Translations under genes and position numbers: made by a program
In this document: positions 1 to 7,469 of the stretch, piece after piece
Position numbering within the stretch: the first letter of the stretch is position 1
Layout: each line of letters begins with the position of its first letter
Notes under the pieces: model-generated
What the model saw: the letters and a program-made list of their open reading frames with translations, nothing else
Databases searched by the model: none
Told to the model about the DNA's origin: nothing
Assembly: GCF_040214835.1 (NCBI RefSeq)
Contig: NZ_CP157874.1
Span: 1,678,001-1,742,000 of the forward strand
DNA: 64,000 nt
Direction: 5' to 3'
Origin: Pseudomonas asiatica
GTDB lineage: Bacteria; Pseudomonadota; Gammaproteobacteria; Pseudomonadales; Pseudomonadaceae

Positions 1-900
1 CAGGAACTGATCGGCCAGCATCAGCGCGGCGAAGCACTCAAGCTCGACCAGCGCCTGATCAGCGCCTTGGGCACCGTGCTCGGCAACGACTCGCTGGACC
101 CGGCCATGGTTGCCGAAATGCTCTCGCTGCCGGGTGAGGCCTACCTCACCGAAATCAGCCAGGTGGCCGACGTGGACGCCATCCACGCCGCCCGCGAGTT
201 CGCCCGCCAGCAGATCGCCGAGCAGCTGTTCGACGCCCTGTGGGCGCGCTATCAGGCCAACCGCGAAGTGTCGCGCAGCACCGCCTACGTGGCCTCGGCC
301 GAGCACTTCGCCCGCCGCAGCCTGCAGAACATCGCGCTGTCGTACCTGATGCAGAGCGGCAAGCCGCAGGTGCTGCAGGCGACCCTGGAGCAGTTCGAGC
401 ACTGCGACAACATGACCGAGCGCCTGACCGCCCTGGCCGTGCTGGTCAACTCGCCGTTCGAGGCCGAGCGGGCCAAGGCGCTGGAAGCCTTTGCCGAGCA
501 CTTCAAGGACAACCCGCTGGTCATGGACCAGTGGTTCAGCGTGCAGGCGGCCAGTACGCTGCCGGGCGGGCTGGCGCGGGTCAAGGCGCTGATGCAGCAC
601 CCGGCGTTCACCCTGAAGAACCCGAACAAGGTACGTGCGCTGGTCGGCGCCTTTGCCGGGCAGAACCTGGTCAACTTCCATGCGGCGGATGGCTCCGGCT
701 ACCGCTTCCTGGCGGACCTGGTGATCGAGCTGAATGCGCTGAACCCGCAGATCGCCTCGCGGCAACTGGCACCGCTGACCCGCTGGCGCAAGTATGACGA
801 CGCGCGTCAGGCCCTGATGAAGGGCGAGCTGGAGCGGATTCTGGCTTCTGGTGAGCTGTCCAGTGATGTGTATGAGGTTGTGAGCAAGAGCCTGGCTTGA
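1..900 (+). CDS. pepN: aminopeptidase N, C-terminal part (5' truncated by window edge)
   Basis: The frame is open from base 1 to the TGA at 898-900, so this is the last 299 codons of a longer gene whose start lies outside the window. The helical repeat sequence (for example the stretch NPLVMDQWFSVQAAS and the ending LLAPLTRW-like RQLAPLTRWRKYDD) is that of the C-terminal ARM-like domain of M1-family aminopeptidase N, a cytosolic zinc exopeptidase that removes N-terminal residues from peptides. The catalytic HExxH domain is upstream and not visible. An apparent TTG start at 67 is internal. A REP pair follows about 20 bp after the stop. Confidence 0.93.
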   Translation, partial: QELIGQHQRGEALKLDQRLISALGTVLGNDSLDPAMVAEMLSLPGEAYLTEISQVADVDAIHAAREFARQQIAEQLFDALWARYQANREVSRSTAYVASAEHFARRSLQNIALSYLMQSGKPQVLQATLEQFEHCDNMTERLTALAVLVNSPFEAERAKALEAFAEHFKDNPLVMDQWFSVQAASTLPGGLARVKALMQHPAFTLKNPNKVRALVGAFAGQNLVNFHAADGSGYRFLADLVIELNALNPQIASRQLAPLTRWRKYDDARQALMKGELERILASGELSSDVYEVVSKSLA

Positions 901-921
901 GTTTTCCGTAGCCTGAGCCGA

Positions 922-1008
922 CCTCTTCGCGGGTAAACCCGCTCCCACAGGTACTGCACCGCTTTCATGGGCTGTGCAGGACTTGTGGGAGCGGGTTTAC
1001 CCGCGAAG
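922..1008. repeat. REP pair, CGCGGGTAAACCCGCTCCCACAG family
   Basis: Two head-to-head copies of the P. putida REP palindrome lie at 922-951 and 982-1008, joined by a short unique spacer. Each copy contains its own small palindrome (CGCGGGTAAACCCG). It sits between the pepN stop and the next gene. Confidence 0.9.
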
Positions 1009-1167
1009 CTTTTGGAGCCGACAACAAAACATAACACCCCGCCCGTTGTGTTCCCGCAAATATCCCCGCTACGATCCCCTCAAGCTATTGCAGGCCTCTA
1101 GATCAGGCTTTTCGCAGTACCTGCAGTGCATTGACCCACCACACAAGAACACAACAGGGGGACAGTC

Positions 1168-2187
1168 ATGAGGGAACAGAACAGGCGCTTTGCCTGGCCA
1201 TTGGCAGCCGGCGCGGTACTGGCGCTGGGGCTTGGCGTGTGGGCTGACAGCGTGCAAGCCGCTGCCGCCGACGAGTATTCCACCGAATCGGCCAAGGCCA
1301 GCCAAAGCCTGCTGATCGACGCCACCCATGCCGGCAAGCGCCTGGTGGTGGTGGGCGATCGCGGTCATATCCTGTTCTCCGACGACCAGGGCAGCACCTG
1401 GACCCAGGCGCGGGTGCCCACCCGGCAACTGCTGACCGCGGTGTTCTTCCTCGACGACAAGCGCGGCTGGGCCGTCGGCCACGATGCGCTGGTGCTCGCC
1501 AGCAGCGATGGTGGTGCCACCTGGAGCAAGCAGTTCGAAGACCTGTCCCGCGAAGCACCCTTGCTCGATGTCGCCTTCCTCGACGCCCAGCACGGCTTTG
1601 CCGTAGGTGCCTATGGCGCCTTGCTGGAAACCACCGACGGCGGCCAGCACTGGCAGGATGTCGCCGAGCGCCTGGACAACCCCGACCAGCTGCACCTGAA
1701 CGGTATCGCCCAGGTGCGTGACGCGGGCCTGTTTATCGTCGGCGAGCAGGGTGGCATGTTCCGCTCCGCCGACAACGGCCAGACCTGGGCCAAGGTCGAG
1801 GGCCCTTACGAGGGCTCGCTGTTCGGCGTGATCGGCACTGCCCAGCCGAACACCCTGCTGGCCTACGGCCTGCGCGGCAACCTGTTCCGTTCCACCGATT
1901 TTGGTGACAGCTGGCAGCCGATCGAGCTCAAGGCCGCACGTGGAACCCTCGAATTCGGCCTGGCAGGCGCTACGCTTGTCGAGGACGGTAGCCTGGTGCT
2001 GGTCGGCAATGGCGGCAGCGTGCTGCGCAGTACCGATGATGGCCAGACCTTCAGTGTCTACAACCGCGCCGACCGCATTGCCCTGGCCGGCGTCAGTGGC
2101 CTGGCCGATGGCGGCCTGCTGCTGGTAGGGCAGGGTGGCGTGCACCTGGCTGACCCGCAGGGTGCTGACCAGGAGGTGCGTCCATGA
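1168..2187 (+). CDS. YCF48/BNR-repeat beta-propeller protein, exported
   Basis: 339-residue protein with a signal peptide (basic start, hydrophobic stretch around residues 10-27, cleavage near VQAAAA). Repeated units with the pattern S-x-D-x-G-x-T-W (DDQGSTW, SDGGATW, TDGGQHW, ADNGQTW) are BNR/Asp-box repeats of the YCF48 family. It should fold as a beta-propeller in the periplasm. The ATG at 1168 follows a GGGGGA ribosome-binding site. It overlaps the RND transporter gene by 4 bp (ATGA), which implies translational coupling. The family pairing suggests it helps an RND transporter act on the envelope, but the substrate is unknown. Confidence 0.82.
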   Translation: MREQNRRFAWPLAAGAVLALGLGVWADSVQAAAADEYSTESAKASQSLLIDATHAGKRLVVVGDRGHILFSDDQGSTWTQARVPTRQLLTAVFFLDDKRGWAVGHDALVLASSDGGATWSKQFEDLSREAPLLDVAFLDAQHGFAVGAYGALLETTDGGQHWQDVAERLDNPDQLHLNGIAQVRDAGLFIVGEQGGMFRSADNGQTWAKVEGPYEGSLFGVIGTAQPNTLLAYGLRGNLFRSTDFGDSWQPIELKAARGTLEFGLAGATLVEDGSLVLVGNGGSVLRSTDDGQTFSVYNRADRIALAGVSGLADGGLLLVGQGGVHLADPQGADQEVRP

Positions 2188-4583
2188 CCAGCAGGGAGAG
2201 CATCACCATGCACCCGCATCACCAGGACAAGGCCACGCTGCTCGAACGCCTGATCTTCAACAATCGCCCCGTGGTCATCGCCCTGTGCGTACTGGTCAGC
2301 ATCTTCCTGTTCTGGCAGGCCACGCAGATTCGCCCGTCCACCAGCTTCGAGAAGATGATCCCGCTGCAGCACCCGTTCATCGAGCAGATGATGGAGCACC
2401 GCAACGACCTGGCCAACCTCGGCAACACCGTGCGCATTTCGGTGGAGGCCGTGAATGGCGACATTTTCGACAAGGACTACATGGAGACCCTGCGGCAGAT
2501 CCATGACGAAGTGTTCTACATCCCTGGCGTCGACCGTGCCGGGCTGAAGTCGCTGTGGAGCCCCAGCGTGCGCTGGAGCGAGGTCACCGAGGAAGGCTTC
2601 TCCGGTGGCGAGGTGATCCCCAACACCTACAACGGCTCGCAGGACAGCCTCGACACCCTGCGCGACAACGTGCTCAAGTCGGGCCAGGTGGGGCGCCTGG
2701 TGGGCAACAACTTCAAGTCCAGCATCGTCGACGTGCCGCTGCTGGAGAGCTACCCAGACCCGCAGGACCCGGGCAAGCAGGTGAAGCTGGACTACCAGCA
2801 GTTCTCGCACCAGCTGGAAGAAAAGATCCGTGACAAGTTCCAGGCGCAGAACCCCAACGTGAAGGTGCACATCGTCGGCTTCGCCAAGAAGGTCGGCGAC
2901 CTGATCGACGGCCTGGTGATGGTGGCGATGTTCTTCGGCGTCGCCCTGGCCATCACCTGGGTGCTGCTGTACTGGTTCACCTGGTGCATCCGCAGCACCA
3001 TCGCCGTGCTCATCACCACCCTGGTGGCGGTGGTCTGGCAGCTGGGCCTGATGCATGCGGTGGGCTTTGGCCTGGACCCGTACTCGATGCTGGTGCCGTT
3101 CCTGATCTTCGCCATCGGCATTTCCCACGGGGTGCAGAAGATCAACGGTATCGCCCTGCAGTCGAGTGACGCCGACAACGCCCTGACCGCCGCCCGGCGC
3201 ACGTTCCGCCAGCTGTTCCTGCCGGGGATGATCGCCATCCTCGCCGACGCCGTGGGCTTCATCACCCTGCTGATCATCGACATCGGGGTGATTCGTGAAC
3301 TGGCCATCGGTGCTTCCATCGGTGTGGCGGTGATCGTGTTCACCAACCTCATCCTGCTACCGGTAGCCATCTCCTACGTCGGCATCAGCAAGAAGGCCGT
3401 CGAGCGCAGCAAGCAGGACGCCACCCGCGAGCACCCGTTCTGGCGCCTGCTGTCGAACTTTGCCAGTGCCAAGGTGGCGCCGGTGTCGGTGGCCCTGGCG
3501 CTGGTCGCCTTCGCCGGTGGCCTTTGGTACAGCCAGAACCTGAAGATCGGCGACCTCGACCAGGGCGCGCCGGAGCTGCGCCCCGACTCGCGCTACAACC
3601 AGGACAACAACTTCATCATCAGCAACTACTCGACCAGTTCCGACGTGCTGGTGATCATGGTCAAGACCCCGCCGGAAAGCTGCTCGATCCACTCGACCAT
3701 GGCGCCGATCGACGAGCTGATGTGGACCATGCAGAACACCCCGGGCGTGCAGTCGGCAATTTCCCTCGTGACCGTGTCCAAGCAGGTGATCAAGGGCATG
3801 AACGAGGGCAGCCTGAAATGGGAAACCCTGTCGCGCAACCCGGACATCCTCAACAACTCCATCGCCCGCGCCGATGGCCTGTACAACGGCGACTGCTCGC
3901 TGGCGCCGGTGCTGGTGTTCCTCAACGACCACAAGGCCGAAACCCTGGAGCGGGTCACTGCCGTGGCCAAGGCGTTTGCCGACAGCCACAACAAGGAAGG
4001 CCTGCAGTTCCTGCTGGCGGCGGGCAATGCCGGGATCGAGGCGGCGACCAACGAGGTGATCAAGTCGGCCGAGCTGACCATCCTGATCCTGGTGTACATC
4101 TGTGTGGCGGTGATGTGCCTGATTACCTTCCGCTCGTTTGCCGCCACCCTGTGCATCGTCCTGCCGCTGGTGCTGACCTCGGTGCTGGGCAACGCGCTGA
4201 TGGCCTACATGGGCATCGGGGTCAAGGTGGCGACCTTGCCGGTGGTGGCGCTGGGTGTGGGCATTGGCGTGGACTATGGCATCTACATCTACAGCCGGCT
4301 GGAAAGCTTCCTGCGTGCCGGGTTGCCGTTGCAGGAGGCTTATTACGAGACCCTGCGCTCGACTGGCAAGGCGGTGCTGTTCACCGGGTTGTGCCTGGCC
4401 ATCGGCGTGTGCACCTGGATTTTCTCGGCGATCAAGTTCCAGGCGGACATGGGGCTGATGCTGACCTTCATGCTGCTGTGGAACATGTTCGGTGCGCTGT
4501 GGCTGCTGCCGGCGCTGGCAAGGTTCCTGATCAAGCCTGAGAAGATGGTGGGCAAGGAGGGGGGCTCCATTTTCGCTCATTGA
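2184..4583 (+). CDS. MMPL-type RND superfamily transporter
   Basis: 799 residues. A first membrane helix (around 22-40) is followed by a periplasmic domain, a block of helices (around 230-390), a second periplasmic domain and a second helix block (around 625-785). This is the twofold repeat of RND/MMPL permeases of the inner membrane. Acidic residues in the helix regions (for example GVGIGVDYGIYIYSR) fit proton coupling. The start at 2184 is chosen because a perfect AGGAGG lies 7 nt upstream and the ATG overlaps the YCF48 stop; an ATG at 2208 with GGGAG upstream is the alternative. Substrate is unknown; relatives are proposed to move lipids or hydrophobic compounds. Confidence 0.85.
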   Translation: MTSRESITMHPHHQDKATLLERLIFNNRPVVIALCVLVSIFLFWQATQIRPSTSFEKMIPLQHPFIEQMMEHRNDLANLGNTVRISVEAVNGDIFDKDYMETLRQIHDEVFYIPGVDRAGLKSLWSPSVRWSEVTEEGFSGGEVIPNTYNGSQDSLDTLRDNVLKSGQVGRLVGNNFKSSIVDVPLLESYPDPQDPGKQVKLDYQQFSHQLEEKIRDKFQAQNPNVKVHIVGFAKKVGDLIDGLVMVAMFFGVALAITWVLLYWFTWCIRSTIAVLITTLVAVVWQLGLMHAVGFGLDPYSMLVPFLIFAIGISHGVQKINGIALQSSDADNALTAARRTFRQLFLPGMIAILADAVGFITLLIIDIGVIRELAIGASIGVAVIVFTNLILLPVAISYVGISKKAVERSKQDATREHPFWRLLSNFASAKVAPVSVALALVAFAGGLWYSQNLKIGDLDQGAPELRPDSRYNQDNNFIISNYSTSSDVLVIMVKTPPESCSIHSTMAPIDELMWTMQNTPGVQSAISLVTVSKQVIKGMNEGSLKWETLSRNPDILNNSIARADGLYNGDCSLAPVLVFLNDHKAETLERVTAVAKAFADSHNKEGLQFLLAAGNAGIEAATNEVIKSAELTILILVYICVAVMCLITFRSFAATLCIVLPLVLTSVLGNALMAYMGIGVKVATLPVVALGVGIGVDYGIYIYSRLESFLRAGLPLQEAYYETLRSTGKAVLFTGLCLAIGVCTWIFSAIKFQADMGLMLTFMLLWNMFGALWLLPALARFLIKPEKMVGKEGGSIFAH

Positions 4584-4590
4584 CCGCAGG

Positions 4591-4680
4591 GAGCCGCTCC
4601 TGCAGGGGAACGCGTATCGGCAGGCTGATGCGATCCCTGTAGGAGCGGCCTTGTGTCGCGATGGGCTGCAAAGCAGCCCC
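4591..4680. repeat. REP remnants, GTAGGAGCGGCCTTGTGTCGCGA family
   Basis: A truncated left half (4591-4608) faces a full copy of the second REP family with an attached hairpin (4636-4680, ending GGGCTGCAAAGCAGCCCC). It fills the gap between the transporter stop and the next promoter. Confidence 0.75.
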
Positions 4681-4685
4681 AGGGC

Positions 4686-4691
4686 TATAAT
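4686..4691 (+). promoter_or_regulatory. probable -10 element of the DUF5629 gene
   Basis: A perfect TATAAT preceded by GGC lies 27 bp before the chosen ATG. I could not find a convincing -35 at 16-18 bp, so only the -10 is proposed. Confidence 0.45.
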
Positions 4692-4718
4692 GCCAACTCA
4701 TTTCAGATTGGTACCCCC

Positions 4719-5009
4719 ATGTCCCCCCTCGCCACCGCCCTGCAGTCCTGCGACATGCTCCTGATCGACGGCCTGCACGCCTTCGACTTCACCTCCGATG
4801 AATCCGGCCTCACCATCGAATGCATGGACGGCCGCCAGCTCCGCCGCTGGTCCTTCCCCCCCGAGCAGATCACTGCTGCCATCGCCGTGGGTGACGAGTG
4901 GCAACTCGACGATGCCAACGGCGAGCATCGGCTAGTCTGTATGAGTGCCTTTCGTGCCCCGGATGATGACGAAGATGAATCGGATCTGGACGAGCCTGCT
5001 GACCGTTAG
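4719..5009 (+). CDS. DUF5629-like small acidic protein
   Basis: 96 residues from the ATG at 4719 (MSPLATALQSCDMLLIDG); the frame is open further upstream but that part runs through REP sequence and the promoter. The C-terminus is very acidic (DDDEDESDLDEPADR). It resembles small Pseudomonas proteins grouped as DUF5629; function unknown. No signal peptide or membrane helix. Its last bases overlap the start region of the lactonase gene, so the two may be co-transcribed. Confidence 0.7.
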   Translation: MSPLATALQSCDMLLIDGLHAFDFTSDESGLTIECMDGRQLRRWSFPPEQITAAIAVGDEWQLDDANGEHRLVCMSAFRAPDDDEDESDLDEPADR

Positions 5010-6105
5010 CCTGATGAGCATGACCCTCCACGCCCACGCCGCCACCTTGCTGGTGGGCAGCTACACCGATGGCGCCAGCCAGGGCATCTACCGCTATCAG
5101 TTTGACGAAAAGACCGGCCATATCGACCCTGCGCCGCAGCAGGTAGTGAAGAGTGTCAGCCCTTCGTGGCTGGTATTGTCGGCCGATCAACGCCAGCTGT
5201 TCGCGGTCAATGAAACCCCGAACGGCCATGCCAGCAGCTTCAGCGTCAGTGCAAAAGGCGAGATCAAGCCCATCAACCAGGTGGCCAGCCAAGGTGACGA
5301 GCCGACTCACGCCAGTCTCAGCCAGGACCAGCGTTATCTGTTCGTGGCCAATTACGCGGTCAAGCCCGACCCTGGCGGCAGCCTGGTGGTAATCCCGGTG
5401 GCCAAGGACGGCAAGCTCAAGCCGGTGGTGCAACAGGCCCGGCACAAGGCGAGCGGGGTCAACCCCGAGCGCCAGGCCGGCGCCCATGTGCATTCGCTGG
5501 TGCTGTCACCCGACGGCCGCCACCTGTATGCCAGCGACCTGGGTGCCGACAAGGTGTTCATCTACCGCTACGACGGTGCCAGCGCAGACCACCCGCTGAC
5601 GCCGGCGATCCCCGCGTCGGTGGACCTGCCGCCGGGCAGCGGGCCGCGCCACCTGTTGTTCGACGCCAAGGGCCGGCACGCCTACCTGACCCTGGAAATG
5701 AGTGCCGATGTGGTCATGTTCGATGTGCAGGAGGGCAACCTGGTCGAACGCCAGCGCCTGCCCCTGACCGAGAGCAAGGAAGCTGCGGCGAAAGCGGCAG
5801 GTGGCTTGCACCTGTCGGCAGACGGGCGCTTCCTGTATGTGAGCAACCGAGGCACGGCCAACGAGATCGTGGTGTTCAGCGTGGGCAAGCAGGATGGCCA
5901 GCTGACATTCCTGCAGCGCCGTTCGGTGGAGGGGGATCATCCCCGCGAGTTCGCCCTCGATCCGAGTGACAACTTCCTGCTGGTGGCCAACCAGAAGAGC
6001 AACCAGATCGTGGTGATCCGCCGCGATCCGCGCAGCGGCAAGCTGTTGGAGACGGTGCAGACGCTGAAGCAGGATGCGCCGTCGGACCTGAAATTCATCG
6101 AGTGA
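4975..6105 (+). CDS. lactonase-family (6-phosphogluconolactonase-like) beta-propeller, exported
   Basis: 376 residues from the ATG at 4975; ATGs at 4963 and 4966 are equally possible, and none has a strong ribosome-binding site. The first residues (MNRIWTSLLTVSLMSMTLHAHA) are a clear signal peptide, so it acts in the periplasm. The repeats GSYTDGASQGIYRY, PSWLVLSADQRQLFAVNE, HVHSLVLSPDGRHLYASDLG and GPRHLLFDAKGRHAYLTLE match the seven-bladed propeller of the YbhE/lactonase family. The cytosolic relatives hydrolyse 6-phosphogluconolactone; an exported form more likely acts on other lactones or sugars, which is an inference. Confidence 0.82.
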   Translation: MNRIWTSLLTVSLMSMTLHAHAATLLVGSYTDGASQGIYRYQFDEKTGHIDPAPQQVVKSVSPSWLVLSADQRQLFAVNETPNGHASSFSVSAKGEIKPINQVASQGDEPTHASLSQDQRYLFVANYAVKPDPGGSLVVIPVAKDGKLKPVVQQARHKASGVNPERQAGAHVHSLVLSPDGRHLYASDLGADKVFIYRYDGASADHPLTPAIPASVDLPPGSGPRHLLFDAKGRHAYLTLEMSADVVMFDVQEGNLVERQRLPLTESKEAAAKAAGGLHLSADGRFLYVSNRGTANEIVVFSVGKQDGQLTFLQRRSVEGDHPREFALDPSDNFLLVANQKSNQIVVIRRDPRSGKLLETVQTLKQDAPSDLKFIE

Positions 6106-6129
6106 TATCGATCGGCGTGATAATCGATA
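6106..6129. promoter_or_regulatory. 7-bp inverted repeat, possible operator
   Basis: TATCGAT at 6106-6112 and ATCGATA at 6123-6129 form a perfect inverted repeat with a 10-bp spacer. It starts directly after the lactonase stop and lies about 100 bp before the small peptide gene. It could be an operator; no regulator can be named. Confidence 0.3.
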
Positions 6130-6227
6130 CTGCCGCAATGAATTTTTGCCTGCGGCTTCGGCGGCGTAAGTTTGACCCAAGGCCCAAACAGGCCAACGTC
6201 AAACCACCGCCGTCGAGGTCAGCCCAG

Positions 6228-6407
6228 ATGAACTTCAATCTCTTCCCGGTCATTGCCGCATCCGCCATTTCCGCTTCGGTCGTATTGCCGACGCATGCCC
6301 ATGCCGACAGCAGCGGCAAGGCGTCTGCTACCCATAGCTACACCGAACAGTACCTGCGCCAGAGCGCCAACTTCCATGCGGCATTGAGTGGCAAGCACAC
6401 CCACTGA
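6228..6407 (+). CDS. small exported peptide, unknown function
   Basis: 59 residues starting at the ATG at 6228, with GAGG 9 nt upstream. The N-terminus (MNFNLFPVIAASAISASVVL) is a signal peptide with likely cleavage near AHA, leaving about 32 residues that end in the His-rich tail GKHTH. I do not recognise a family. The last ten codons and stop belong to a segment that is duplicated 298 bp downstream, so this gene marks one edge of a tandem duplication. Confidence 0.6.
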   Translation: MNFNLFPVIAASAISASVVLPTHAHADSSGKASATHSYTEQYLRQSANFHAALSGKHTH

Positions 6408-6673
6408 ATCCTGTACTGGCCCTATCGCCGGCAAGCCAGCTCCCACAGGGGTTGAGCAGGCCTCAGGTCCAGCGCCGTACCTGTGGGAGCTGGCTTGCCG
6501 GCGATAGGGCCAGTACAGGAAACAGGGTTCATTTGGCCATTACGGCCTTGAACAGCTCCGAAGCCAACCACCCCTCCAGCCAGCTCCGCACCCGCGGATA
6601 AGCCGCCTCGGCGAACCACTGCGGTTCGACCCCGGCAAACTGGCGCATCAGGGGCAGCAACGCGGCATCGGCA
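6376..6673. repeat. tandem duplication, unit 1
   Basis: The unit runs from the tail of the small peptide gene (from ATGC at 6376), through a REP pair, to a copy of the 3' end of the GST gene. Unit 2 repeats both outer parts with few differences. The junction at 6674-6677 is a shared ATGC. Confidence 0.85.
6411..6518. repeat. REP pair, GTGGGAGCTGGCTTGCCGGCGAT family, 39-bp perfect arms
   Basis: 6411-6449 and 6480-6518 are exact reverse complements (39 bp). This REP family differs from the one at the same place in the second duplication unit. Confidence 0.9.
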
Positions 6674-6675
6674 AT
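6529..6675 (-). pseudogene. duplicated 3' fragment of the GST gene
   Basis: The bases encode the last 48 residues of the GST (from IADAALLPLMRQFAGVE to a stop) on the minus strand without any start. It is nearly identical to 6870-7016 except near the 3' end, where it reads LFKAVMAK instead of LFRSVMAK. It still reads without frameshift, so the duplication is probably recent or was kept similar by gene conversion. It has no N-terminal domain and should be non-functional. Confidence 0.85.
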
Positions 6676-7014
6676 GCGGCATTGAGTGGCAAGCACAACC
6701 ACTGACTCAAGCCTGACACGGATCCTGTGGGAGCGGCCTTGTGTCGCGAAAGGGGCGCGAAGCGCCCCCAGGATTTCGGCGGTTTACCCCAGGATTGACG
6801 GGGCCGCTGTGCGGCCCTTTCGCGACACAAGGCCGCTCCCACAGGTGACTGTGCAATGCTGATAGTTGTTCATTTGGCCATGACTGACCTGAACAGCTCC
6901 GAAGCCAACCACCCCTCCAGCCAGCTCCGCACCCGCGGATAAGCCGCCTCGGCGAACCACTGCGGTTCGACCCCGGCAAACTGGCGCATCAAGGGCAGCA
7001 ACGCGGCATCGGCA
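6674..7014. repeat. tandem duplication, unit 2
   Basis: Begins with the tail of the small peptide gene (6674-6706, no start), continues with a REP pair of another family, and ends inside the intact GST gene. The ATGC at 7015-7018 matches the junction bases at 6674-6677. Confidence 0.85.
6724..6845. repeat. REP pair, GGAGCGGCCTTGTGTCGCGA family
   Basis: Arms at 6724-6754 and 6815-6845 are exact reverse complements (31 bp). The spacer carries further small palindromes (GGGGCGCGAAGCGCCCC). Confidence 0.9.
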
Positions 7015-7469
7015 ATGCTCGGGTGCGTGGCCAGCAAGTAGGGCCTGCCTGCCAGCAGGCCTTCGAGCTCCGCCAGCCAGGCCTCGGCCTGCTGGCGGTA
7101 ATGCTCGCGGGTATGCTCGGGGTAGCGCTCGGCATACTTGTACAGGTTCACCTGCGCCTTGAACGTGCTGTCGTTGCGCGCAATCAGGGTTTCAGCCTGC
7201 TGCGCCGCCACAGGGTCGGCCTGCAGCCGCCAGTCCTGTGGGTCGTTTTGCTCCAGCGCCCAGCGCATGATGTCCAGGCTTTCTTCGAGCACCCCGGCAC
7301 CGGTATCCAGTACCGGCACCGTGCCCTTGGGTGACAAGGCCAGCAGTTCTGCCGGCTTGTTCTTCATCGCTACCTCGCGAATCTCCACCTCGCACCCCGC
7401 ATAGCGCAGGGCCAGGCGCGCGCGCATGGCCCAGGGGCAGCGGCGGAACGAGTAGAGGATCACCCGCAC
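6870..7469 (-). CDS. glutathione S-transferase family protein
   Basis: 199 residues. The N-terminal thioredoxin-like half has a CPW motif at residues 11-13 (RRCPWAMRARLAL) and the conserved cis-Pro segment KGTVPVL followed by ESLDIM; the rest is the alpha-helical GST C-domain. This points to a Cys-type GST or glutaredoxin-like enzyme using glutathione in the cytosol; the substrate is unknown. The start overlaps the end of sbcC by 10 bp, so it is the last gene of the sbcD-sbcC operon. Its 3' end is duplicated downstream. Confidence 0.85.
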   Translation of the reverse strand: MRVILYSFRRCPWAMRARLALRYAGCEVEIREVAMKNKPAELLALSPKGTVPVLDTGAGVLEESLDIMRWALEQNDPQDWRLQADPVAAQQAETLIARNDSTFKAQVNLYKYAERYPEHTREHYRQQAEAWLAELEGLLAGRPYLLATHPSIADAALLPLMRQFAGVEPQWFAEAAYPRVRSWLEGWLASELFRSVMAK

